Assembly: GCA_902475025.1 (NCBI GenBank)
Contig: CABRXX010000022.1
Span: 1-38,393, forward strand
Direction: 5' to 3'
Origin: Merdiplasma sp905207905
Lineage (GTDB): Bacteria; Bacillota; Clostridia; Lachnospirales; Lachnospiraceae
Length of the DNA: 38,393 bases
Shown: positions 8,500-15,334 of the stretch, in pieces
Layout of the letters: the number at the start of each line of letters is the position of its first letter
How positions within the stretch are numbered: position 1 is the first letter of the stretch
The notes under the pieces: model-generated
What the model saw: only the letters and a program-made list of their open reading frames with translations
Database searches by the model: none
What the model was told of the DNA's origin: nothing
Position numbers and translations under genes: made by a program

Positions 8500-8775
8500 T
8501 TATTCGTCCCAGCCGTCATTGAAACGGTAGGTAATACAGATGTTTCGCACTGTCTGATCCTGGGTGAGGATAAGATCGTGAAGATCGCTTACTGCCGGAA
8601 GATGGTTTTCTTCTTCTAATTCCACGGATATCCAGTCCATAAGAGCCTCATTGGCATTGTCCACTGCCTCCTCCAGGGTATCTCCTTTTGCAGTGCAGCC
8701 TTCCAGGTCCGGAAAGTGGCCGGTGTAGGCTCCATTTTCCTGTTTTTGAAAAATTGCAGGGTAAATAAATTTCAT
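8500..8775 (-). CDS. hicB: HicB-like antitoxin
   Basis: This 91-residue protein has the HicB fold signature: a first strand KFIYPAIFQ, then GAYTGHFPDLEGCTAKGDTLEEAVDNANEAL, where the partial RNase H-like domain of HicB antitoxins is recognisable, and a C-terminal tail. HicB normally neutralises the RNA-cleaving toxin HicA and represses the operon. The start at 8775 is preferred over longer in-frame starts because AGAAAGGAAA lies just upstream of it. No intact hicA is adjacent; instead a 27-codon ORF ends in ATGA overlap with this start (see 8772-8855). No C-terminal DNA-binding domain is evident at this length. It may be an orphan antitoxin. Confidence 0.8.
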   Translation of the reverse strand: MKFIYPAIFQKQENGAYTGHFPDLEGCTAKGDTLEEAVDNANEALMDWISVELEEENHLPAVSDLHDLILTQDQTVRNICITYRFNDGWDE

Positions 8776-8855
8776 AGCTGCTGTTTCCTTTCTAAAGTTT
8801 TCTTGGCAACCGTGTGCATAGAATCGTGTTGTCCCATGGACACGGATGCTAACAT
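8772..8855 (-). pseudogene. Short ORF coupled to hicB, possibly the 3' remnant of hicA
   Basis: On the minus strand a frame of 27 codons (ATG at 8855) ends in TGA overlapping the hicB start as ATGA, the usual coupling seen in hicAB operons. Its product (ending HTVAKKTLERKQQL) is charged and could be the tail of a HicA-type toxin, but similarity is too weak to be sure. The frame begins inside the last codons of the DAHP synthase gene, so the upstream part of any original gene is gone. Confidence 0.3.
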
Positions 8856-9883
8856 TTCTCGTAAATACTGTATACCAGCTTTTCAGAATCCTCCCAGCCC
8901 AGGCAGGGATCCGTGATGGACTGCCCGTAGACATGGTTGGGGGTACCGATTTTTTGGTTTCCTTCCACCAGATAGCTTTCAATCATCAGACCCTTGACCA
9001 TTTCCTTGATCTCAGGGTTGTAGTTGCGGCTATGGAGCACTTCGTGGCAGATGCGGATCTGTTCTTTATACTGTTTATTGGAATTGGAATGGTTGGCATC
9101 AATGATGGCGGCAGGATTTTTTAAGCCTCGTTTGCCATACATTTCCAAAAGAAGCATCAGGTCTTCATAATGGTAGTTGGGAATGCAGTTGCCGTGCTTG
9201 TTTACTGCGCCTCTTAAAATCACATGAGCCAGATCATTGCCGTCTGTATTCACATCCCAGCCACGATAGATGAAATTGTGTTTGCTCTGAGCAGCCTGAA
9301 CAGAATTAAACATTACGGACAAATCTCCGCTGGTAGGATTCTTCATTCCTGCGGGAACATCCATACCGCTCACGGTCATCCGGTGCTGCTGATCCTCCAC
9401 AGAGCGGGCGCCGATGGCCACATAGGAGAGGATATCATCCAGATATCTCCAGTTTTCCGGATAGAGCATCTCATCGGCAGCGGTGAGGCCGGTCTCTTCG
9501 ATGGCACGGATGTGAAGCTTTCGGATGGCGATCATGCCTGCCAGCAGATCCGGCTTTTTTTCAGGATCCGGCTGATGGATCATGCCTTTGTAGCCCTGTC
9601 CTGTGGTTCTGGGTTTGTTGGTGTAGATTCTTGGAATAATGATCAGGCGGTCACCTACCTTATCCTGGAGGGCGGCCAGACGTCCCAGATAATCGCAGAC
9701 AGAGTCTTCATTGTCTGCAGAACAGGGGCCGATGATTACCAGAAATTTATTGGATTCTCCTGTGAATACCTGGCGAATCTCCTGATCCCGTCTGGTCTTT
9801 ATGGCTTTTACTTCATCGGAGAGAGGGTATTGTTTTTTGATCTCTGCCGGAATGGGCAGTTTTTTTTCAAAATTGATAGCCAT
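8849..9883 (-). CDS. aroF: 3-deoxy-7-phosphoheptulonate (DAHP) synthase, class I
   Basis: This cytoplasmic enzyme condenses phosphoenolpyruvate with erythrose 4-phosphate, the first step of the shikimate pathway to aromatic amino acids. The 344-residue sequence is a full-length AroF/G/H-type enzyme. Recognisable motifs are IIGPCSADN (metal-ligand cysteine), PRIYTNKPRTTGQGYKG (phosphoenolpyruvate binding), IGARSVEDQQHR, SGMDVPAGMKNPTSG, the metal-ligand histidine in DANHSNSNK, the glutamate in ESYLVEGNQ and the aspartate in SITDPCLGWED. The start at 9883 has AAAAAGGAGC upstream. A promoter on the same strand lies at 9922-9950. Which aromatic amino acid inhibits it cannot be told from inspection. 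Confidence 0.95.
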   Translation of the reverse strand: MAINFEKKLPIPAEIKKQYPLSDEVKAIKTRRDQEIRQVFTGESNKFLVIIGPCSADNEDSVCDYLGRLAALQDKVGDRLIIIPRIYTNKPRTTGQGYKGMIHQPDPEKKPDLLAGMIAIRKLHIRAIEETGLTAADEMLYPENWRYLDDILSYVAIGARSVEDQQHRMTVSGMDVPAGMKNPTSGDLSVMFNSVQAAQSKHNFIYRGWDVNTDGNDLAHVILRGAVNKHGNCIPNYHYEDLMLLLEMYGKRGLKNPAAIIDANHSNSNKQYKEQIRICHEVLHSRNYNPEIKEMVKGLMIESYLVEGNQKIGTPNHVYGQSITDPCLGWEDSEKLVYSIYEKC

Positions 9884-9921
9884 GTGTATTGCTCCTTTTT
9901 ACAGTCTTTTGTCAACTTCTT

Positions 9922-9950
9922 ATTATAGTATAAGAAAATGAGAAAGTCGA
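9922..9950 (-). promoter_or_regulatory. Promoter of the DAHP synthase gene
   Basis: Read on the minus strand, TCGACT (9945-9950) is followed after 17 bp by a perfect TATAAT (9922-9927). The -35 matches four of six bases. The predicted leader of about 35 bases holds only the ribosome site, so no attenuator is seen. Confidence 0.5.
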
Positions 9951-9979
9951 TATAAAACTGAGATTTTCCTGGGATTTTT

Positions 9980-10111
9980 GAGGCAGCCAATTTCAGCGGA
10001 GACGACTGAACTGTCACGGATTTGAGGCAGCCAATTTCAGCGGTGACGACTGAGCAGCCGCGGATTTGTGGCATCAGCCAGTTTCAGCGGTGATGGCTGA
10101 ACCATAAGGGG
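9980..10111. repeat. Three degenerate tandem 44-bp repeats, each with a small hairpin
   Basis: Copies begin at 9980, 10024 and 10068. The first two share GAGGCAGCCAATTTCAGCGG and a following GACGACTGA almost exactly; the third is more diverged with a 3-base insertion. In each, TTCAG and CTGAA (or TTCAGC and GCTGAA in the third) form an inverted repeat around a 7-9 base loop. They lie between two divergent promoters. Function unknown. Confidence 0.7.
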
Positions 10112-10210
10112 AGGATTCATTTTTGCGGTTATTTTTGCCAGGGACATTGTACCCAGGAGTGCTCTGGGTGGAGGCGGAGGAAGATATTTTGCGGATGTTT
10201 TGGATAATGG

Positions 10211-10239
10211 TTGAACCGAAGAAAAATTCAAGGTATAAT
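10211..10239 (+). promoter_or_regulatory. Promoter of the siroheme dehydrogenase / MutS-like operon
   Basis: TTGAAC (10211-10216) and a perfect TATAAT (10234-10239) are separated by 17 bp. The start codon of the next gene is 40 bases further on. Confidence 0.65.
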
Positions 10240-10278
10240 TGACCAGAGAAATTAAGAGAAGAAGGCAGGAAGAGACGT

Positions 10279-10728
10279 ATGAGTAAACCATATTTTCCAG
10301 TATTTTTAGATTTGTCAGAGAAACGGATTGTAGTAGTGGGAGCAGGAACCATTGCCAAGCGCAGAATCCGTACCCTGATTGATTTTACAGATCATCTGGT
10401 AGTAGTGGCACCTGAAGTGAACAAAGAGCTTCTGGATCTGGAACAGCAGGGGAAACTGACGATCCTTCGGAAAAAGTATGAGCGGGAGGATTTGTATGAA
10501 GCCTCCATGGTAATTGCAGCAGCCAGTGATTCTAAGATTAACAACGATATTTACAGCGCCTGCAAGTGTCTGGGCATTCCGGTGAATGTGTGCAGTAATA
10601 AAGAGAAATGTGATTTCTTTTTTCCAGGAATCGCAAGAAAAGAGTATGTGGTGGCTGGAGTTACTGCCAGCGGCAGAGAACATAAGCAGGTAAAAGGAAT
10701 TGCGGAAAGGATACAAGAGATCTTATGA
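10279..10728 (+). CDS. Precorrin-2 dehydrogenase (siroheme/cobalamin branch), short form
   Basis: This 149-residue protein resembles the N-terminal part of CysG and the yeast Met8 family, which oxidise precorrin-2 to sirohydrochlorin with NAD. The N-terminal dinucleotide-binding motif is KRIVVVGAGTIAKRR (15-29). AAASDSKINNDI and VNVCSNKEKCDFFFPGIARKE match the family's second and third conserved blocks. It ends where the Met8 dimerisation region would be, so it may lack ferrochelatase activity; this is inferred from length only. The start has AGGAAGAG upstream. The 3' end overlaps the next gene by ATGA, so both are translated together. No other siroheme or cobalamin gene is nearby. Confidence 0.85.
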   Translation: MSKPYFPVFLDLSEKRIVVVGAGTIAKRRIRTLIDFTDHLVVVAPEVNKELLDLEQQGKLTILRKKYEREDLYEASMVIAAASDSKINNDIYSACKCLGIPVNVCSNKEKCDFFFPGIARKEYVVAGVTASGREHKQVKGIAERIQEIL

Positions 10729-12512
10729 GCAATGAATGGAAATCCGTTTTAGGCATAGGGACGATTATTTTGCTGATGATGGCTGCCTTTGCAGTGTTTA
10801 TTGTCTGGGACAAGAGGAGGAAGCGGCAGCGGATGCTGGCTCGGATCCGAAGGGACTGGGGGGCCTGGCCGGCCAGACAGTACGATTCCGGAGACTGGGA
10901 TGCAGCGGTGGGGTATTATGTCAATAAACAGACCAGGGATTTCCAGATTGATGATACTACCTGGGAAGATATTGGGATGGATCGGATTTTCATGCTCATG
11001 AACCATACCGGATCTTTTCTGGGGGAGGGGTATCTTTACTATCTGCTGCGGACCCCGTCTTTTGATGAGCAGGAGCTTTTGGAGCGGGATCGGCTCATCC
11101 ATTATTTTACAGAGCATCAGGAAGAGCGGGAGCAGATACAGCTGTTTTTTTATAACGCAGGAAAGACCGGCAGAACCTCTGTGTTTGATGCAGTCTATGA
11201 TCTTGCCCAGTTCCAGCCTGGCAGCAAATGGCCTCATTTTTTGAACCTGGGGTTATTTGCTGTTTCTTTGGCAGTACTGTTTGCTGCTCCGGCTCCCGGG
11301 ATCTTGCTTCTATTAGGCTGGATGGCTTATGGGATGCAGGATTATTACCGGAGAAAGCGGCCTGTGGAAAAGTATGTGACAGCTACCCGATTTTTGCTAA
11401 AGACCCTGGAGATTGCCGGGGAGATGGGAAAGATGGAGTTTCCACCTCTGAGAGAGTATCAAAAGCGGATCAGCGAAGCGGCGGGCAGCTTTGGGAAACT
11501 AAAGCGCAATACGTTCTTTCTGATGACTGGCTCCAGAGTAGATTCTGATCCGCTGGCCGGCATTGTAATGTATTTAAACAGCTGTTTTCACATTGACCTT
11601 CTTCAGTTTTTTACAGTGGTAAAAGAGATGAAGAGCCATCTGAAGGAATTCGAAGTGCTGGTGGAGGAGATGGGAAAGATAGAGGCTGCCATTGCGGTAG
11701 CGTCCTTTCGGGAATGTATGAAGGACTGGTGCAGGCCCAGGCTGACGAAAGAGGAGAAACCTGTAAAATCAGGCGATTTCCGGGCAGAGAAAACTCATGA
11801 AACGGGAAACTTTTATGAGGCGCTGTTTCTGGATGCAGAGAATGGATATCATCCTTTGATCCAGGAGCCGGTGAAAAACAGTATCCGCGCAGAGCGGGGG
11901 GTTTTGCTGACGGGCTCCAATGCCTCCGGAAAGTCCACCTTTTTAAAGACTGTGGCGGTTAATGCCATTTTATCTCAGACGGTTTATACCTGCATGGCAG
12001 ATCGCTGGAGCTCCGGTTATTTCCGGGTGTATTCCTCCATGGCTCTGCAGGATAATCTGGAGGGGCAGGAGAGCTATTACATTGTGGAGATCAAGTCCCT
12101 GAAGCGGATACTGGATGAAACGCTTTCCAGGGAAGAGGGGAAGAGTGGGGAGCGGGCTCCGGTTCTCTGCTTTGTGGATGAGGTTTTGCGGGGAACCAAT
12201 ACTGTGGAGAGAATTGCGGCCTCCTCTCAGATACTGAACTATATGGCCGGACGGCAGGCGTTGTGCTTTGCGGCCACCCATGATATTGAACTGACGCATA
12301 TTCTGGAAAACTATTATGATAACTATCATTTTCAGGAGCAGGTGCAGGATCATGATATCCAGTTTGACTATAAGCTGTATCCTGGCCGGGCATCCAGCCG
12401 CAATGCCATTAAACTGCTGGGGCTGATGGGCTATGAGGAGGATGTGATCCAGGCGGCAGAACGTTCGGCACAGCAGTTTTTGGAGAACGGTGAGTGGGAA
12501 AAGCAGGCGTGA
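10725..12512 (+). CDS. Membrane-anchored MutS-family ATPase
   Basis: This 595-residue protein ends in a MutS-type ATPase domain: Walker A GSNASGKST (397-405), Walker B FVDE (483-486) followed by VLRGTNTVER, and the ATHDIE histidine at 519. The region before it (about 210-330) resembles the MutS core/lever helices. The mismatch-recognition domain of true MutS is absent. Instead there is an N-terminal membrane helix (about 8-27) and a second hydrophobic hairpin near 170-205. Such membrane MutS relatives are known in Firmicutes and Bacteroidetes but have no established function. It is coupled by ATGA overlap to the precorrin-2 dehydrogenase gene. A role in mismatch repair should not be assumed. 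Confidence 0.85.
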   Translation: MSNEWKSVLGIGTIILLMMAAFAVFIVWDKRRKRQRMLARIRRDWGAWPARQYDSGDWDAAVGYYVNKQTRDFQIDDTTWEDIGMDRIFMLMNHTGSFLGEGYLYYLLRTPSFDEQELLERDRLIHYFTEHQEEREQIQLFFYNAGKTGRTSVFDAVYDLAQFQPGSKWPHFLNLGLFAVSLAVLFAAPAPGILLLLGWMAYGMQDYYRRKRPVEKYVTATRFLLKTLEIAGEMGKMEFPPLREYQKRISEAAGSFGKLKRNTFFLMTGSRVDSDPLAGIVMYLNSCFHIDLLQFFTVVKEMKSHLKEFEVLVEEMGKIEAAIAVASFRECMKDWCRPRLTKEEKPVKSGDFRAEKTHETGNFYEALFLDAENGYHPLIQEPVKNSIRAERGVLLTGSNASGKSTFLKTVAVNAILSQTVYTCMADRWSSGYFRVYSSMALQDNLEGQESYYIVEIKSLKRILDETLSREEGKSGERAPVLCFVDEVLRGTNTVERIAASSQILNYMAGRQALCFAATHDIELTHILENYYDNYHFQEQVQDHDIQFDYKLYPGRASSRNAIKLLGLMGYEEDVIQAAERSAQQFLENGEWEKQA

Positions 12513-12597
12513 GTTTGCAGGCGGTAAAGGATAAAAGATGCAGGATGGGGCAAACGAGAGCGCTTGGAAGCAAAACAGAATAGAAAAAGGAGATAAT

Positions 12598-13074
12598 ATG
12601 TTAGTAAAGATCTATACCGATGGCGCAGCCAGAGGAAACCCGGACGGACCGGGCGGTTACGGAACCGTTTTGGAATATGTGGATTCCAAGGGACAGCTTC
12701 ATACCAGGGAGTTCAGCCAGGGATATAAAAAAACCACCAACAACCGCATGGAGCTGATGGCAGCCATCGCGGGGCTGGAGGCTTTGAACCGTCCTTGCCA
12801 GGTAGAGCTGTATTCAGATTCCAAGTATCTGGTGGATGCTTTTAATCAGCACTGGATTGACAACTGGGTGAAAAAAGGATGGAAGCGGGGGAAGAATGAG
12901 CCGGTAAAGAATGTGTCTCTCTGGAAGCGGCTGCTGGCAGCAAAAGAACCTCACAAGGTAACCTTTATCTGGGTTAAGGGCCATGATGGCCATCCCCAGA
13001 ATGAGCGGTGCGACACACTGGCCACCACGGCGGCGGACGGGGACGACCTGATATCGGACGAGCTGGGGGATTAG
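12598..13074 (+). CDS. rnhA: Ribonuclease HI
   Basis: RNase HI cuts RNA in RNA-DNA hybrids, for example Okazaki primers and R-loops. The 158-residue protein is of normal length and has the four acidic catalytic residues: D8 in YTDGAA, E52 in NRMEL, D74 in YSDS and D139 in ERCDTLA, plus the flexible-loop histidine in VKGHDGHPQNE. A basic handle region (WVKKGWKRGKNEPVKN) is present. The start at 12598 is chosen because AAAAAGGAGAT is correctly placed before it; an in-frame upstream ATG lacks such a site. It follows the MutS-like gene by 85 bases with no terminator visible between them. Confidence 0.95.
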   Translation: MLVKIYTDGAARGNPDGPGGYGTVLEYVDSKGQLHTREFSQGYKKTTNNRMELMAAIAGLEALNRPCQVELYSDSKYLVDAFNQHWIDNWVKKGWKRGKNEPVKNVSLWKRLLAAKEPHKVTFIWVKGHDGHPQNERCDTLATTAADGDDLISDELGD

Positions 13075-13083
13075 TTTTATTGA

Positions 13084-13188
13084 GTGGGAATACTTGATTA
13101 TGTGATTATCTGCAAAACAGGAAAAGAGTATGTAGAGATTTATCGTGTGGTTGATTGGTATCAGGATATTACGAAGCTCTTTGATTAG
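13084..13188 (+). pseudogene. Short reading frame, probable remnant of an unidentified gene
   Basis: A 34-codon frame starting at GTG 13084, just 9 bases after the rnhA stop, encodes a peptide of natural composition (KTGKEYVEIYRVVDWYQDI in the middle). It has no ribosome site and is too short for a typical protein, so it may be the tail of a decayed gene. No family recognised. Confidence 0.25.
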
Positions 13189-13214
13189 GGAAGAATACAT
13201 GACAAAATTCCACC

Positions 13215-13243
13215 TTGACAATCTGTCAAGAAGCCTCTATACT
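13215..13243 (+). promoter_or_regulatory. Promoter of the tyrS T-box leader, with an inverted repeat over the -35
   Basis: A perfect TTGACA (13215-13220) and TATACT (13238-13243) are 17 bp apart. The -35 sits in a perfect inverted repeat, CTTGACA-ATC-TGTCAAG (13214-13230). It directly precedes the T-box leader. Confidence 0.7.
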
Positions 13244-13249
13244 GAAAGG

Positions 13250-13623
13250 CAAAGCTGTGATTGGAACAAGTAGAAGCCAGTGGAATGGACAGAAAGCGGC
13301 CGGTTGATGAGAGGCGCACAGGAAGTTGGTTTTGAATACATCCAGGAGCTTCGCACCGAAAGCAGTCAGTATGGAAGTTTCAGATGAGGAATCTCGGAGT
13401 GAGCGTTTTCAATAGGGGAATTTTATTGAGTACAGTTCCGGGGACAAGGAAGAAGGCAGAGCGACTGACAGACCAGTAGGCTGCGGCGGCAGGCAACCGT
13501 TATGATGCCAGAGTATGCCGGTACTCAATGAGGCAGAAAGTGTGAGCTTTCTGTGAAGTAAGGTGGTAACACGGGAACGATGGCTCTCGTCCTTATAAAA
13601 TGAATAGGGATGAGAGCTTTTTT
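13250..13623 (+). ncRNA. T-box riboswitch leader (tyrosine specifier) controlling tyrS
   Basis: T-box leaders bind uncharged tRNA and prevent premature termination when the amino acid is scarce. The T-box itself is at 13560-13574 (AAGGTGGTAACACGG). The competing terminator follows: GCTCTCGTCCTTA (13583-13595) pairs, with a few wobbles, with TAGGGATGAGAGC (13605-13617), and six Ts follow. Upstream, Stem I is recognisable from GGAACAAGTAGAAG near 13263 and the GCGGCCGGTTGATGAGAG segment. The specifier loop reads GAA-TAC-ATCC, giving UAC (Tyr) at 13337-13339, which agrees with the gene downstream. The 257 bases from the terminator to the tyrS start hold no gene or clear second promoter. The 5' end is estimated from the promoter. 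Confidence 0.88.
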
Positions 13624-13880
13624 GATTCGCTTTCAGGCAGTCATCCCGGTAAAATAAAGTGTATTCTTTTAGACAGTGAGCCAGGCGTCCTCATTGGGGA
13701 GGATATTTGGTGAATGCCGGAAGGATCAACCTTGCAGCTTGCTTTGAGGTTTTGGATCTCATAAGGAAGTATTGACAAAGAGAAGGATTGCTGTGTGCCT
13801 GCGGGAAAGCGCATGAGAAGTCAGGGACACAGCGGATTGAAAAGCGGAAAATTTTGAGCAGGAACAGGAGGAATAAGAAC

Positions 13881-15110
13881 ATGAAAGTTTATGAAGAGCT
13901 GCAGGCCAGAGGACTGCTGGCACAGGTAACAGATGAAAAAGAGATCCGGGAACTGGTGAATGAGGGAAAGGCTACCTTCTACATTGGATTTGATCCCACA
14001 GCGGACAGCCTTCATGTGGGACACTTTATGGCTCTGTGCCTGATGAAGCGTCTCCAGATGGCAGGAAATAAGCCCATTGCGCTGATCGGCGGGGGAACGG
14101 GAATGATTGGAGATCCTTCCGGAAGAACGGATATGCGTCAGATGATGACAAAAGAGACGATTCAGCATAACTGCGACTGCTTCAAAAAGCAGATGAGCCG
14201 TTTTATTGATTTCTCAGAGGGCAAGGCCATGATGGTGAACAATGCGGACTGGCTGCTGGATTTAAATTATGTGGATTTGCTGCGGGAGGTGGGGGCTTAC
14301 TTTAAGGTAAACCAGATGCTCAATGCCAGATGCTATCAGCAGAGAATGGACCGGGACGAAGGACTGACCTTCCTGGAGTTTAATTACATGATTATGCAGA
14401 GCTATGACTTCTATGAGCTGTACCGCAGATACGGATGCAATATGCAGTTCGGCGGGGATGACCAGTGGAGCAATATGCTGGGCGGCACCAATCTGATTAA
14501 GCGGAAACTGGACAAGGATGCTTACGCTATGACCATCACCCTGCTTTTAAATTCTGAGGGCAAGAAGATGGGCAAGACCCAGTCCGGAGCAGTATGGCTG
14601 GATCCCAACAAGACCTCCCCCTTTGATTTCTACCAGTACTGGAGAAATGTGGCAGATGCAGATGTTCTGAAATGCCTGCGGATGCTCACCTTCCTGCCTC
14701 TGGAGCAGATCGATGAGATGGATCACTGGGAGGGCAGTCAGTTAAATCAGGCAAAAGAGATACTGGCTTATGAGCTGACCAACCTGGTGCATGGCGAGGA
14801 AGAGGCAAAGAAAGCCCAGGAGGGAGCAAGAGCTTTGTTCGGCACAGGAAATGCAGCGGATATGCCCACCGTGGAGCTGACAGAGGAGGATCTGATGGAG
14901 GATGGTATTGATCTGATCGGCGCATTGGTAAAGGCAGAACTGGTGGGTACCAGAAGCGAAGGAAGAAGAGCCATTGAGCAGGGCGGCGTGTCTGTGGATG
15001 GCGAGAAGATTGCTGATGTGAAGCATGTTCTTACAAAAGATCAGCTCTCCGGAGATGGAGTTGTGTTAAAGAGAGGAAAGAAGAAATTTAAAAAGGTCTG
15101 CTTAAAGTAG
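13881..15110 (+). CDS. tyrS: Tyrosyl-tRNA synthetase
   Basis: This class I synthetase charges tRNA-Tyr with tyrosine. The 409-residue protein shows the HIGH motif as HVGH (45-48), the KMSKS loop as KMGKT (229-233), the conserved GGGTGMIGDPSGR after the first motif, the tyrosine-pocket segment YDFYELYRRYGCNMQFGGDDQW, and a C-terminal S4 RNA-binding domain (about 345-409). The start at 13881 has AGGAGGAA upstream; the frame is open further left but without a ribosome site. Expression is controlled by the T-box leader that precedes it, and a short terminator follows. Confidence 0.97.
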   Translation: MKVYEELQARGLLAQVTDEKEIRELVNEGKATFYIGFDPTADSLHVGHFMALCLMKRLQMAGNKPIALIGGGTGMIGDPSGRTDMRQMMTKETIQHNCDCFKKQMSRFIDFSEGKAMMVNNADWLLDLNYVDLLREVGAYFKVNQMLNARCYQQRMDRDEGLTFLEFNYMIMQSYDFYELYRRYGCNMQFGGDDQWSNMLGGTNLIKRKLDKDAYAMTITLLLNSEGKKMGKTQSGAVWLDPNKTSPFDFYQYWRNVADADVLKCLRMLTFLPLEQIDEMDHWEGSQLNQAKEILAYELTNLVHGEEEAKKAQEGARALFGTGNAADMPTVELTEEDLMEDGIDLIGALVKAELVGTRSEGRRAIEQGGVSVDGEKIADVKHVLTKDQLSGDGVVLKRGKKKFKKVCLK

Positions 15111-15117
15111 AAGCGTG

Positions 15118-15136
15118 AAAGCAGAGACTGCTTTTT
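15118..15136 (+). terminator. Terminator of tyrS
   Basis: AAAGCAG (15118-15124) and CTGCTTT (15128-15134) form a 7-bp stem with a 3-base loop running into a T tract, 8 bases after the tyrS stop. Confidence 0.7.
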
Positions 15137-15212
15137 CAGGCAAAAAATCCCCCTGAGTTTGTAAAAAGATCCAAAATAAATGAAAATAAGGGAGGAAAAA
15201 CCCAGAAAACAG

Positions 15213-15242
15213 TTTACCTGGAGCGATGATTTATGATAGAAT
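15213..15242 (+). promoter_or_regulatory. Promoter of alaS
   Basis: TTTACC (15213-15218) and TAGAAT (15237-15242) are 18 bp apart. The leader of about 85 bases shows no T-box motif, unlike tyrS. Confidence 0.45.
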
Positions 15243-15334
15243 AAAAGTTAGTTCGCTTCCGTCGCTTTGGATAGAGAGAAAGCGGAGAGGCAAGCAATAG
15301 AAATGAACTGTTTGGTATACTGGAGGAGAAAATC

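Noticed and set aside
15243..15334. T-box leader for alaS
   Set aside because: The leader is too short and lacks the AAGGTGG motif seen before tyrS.
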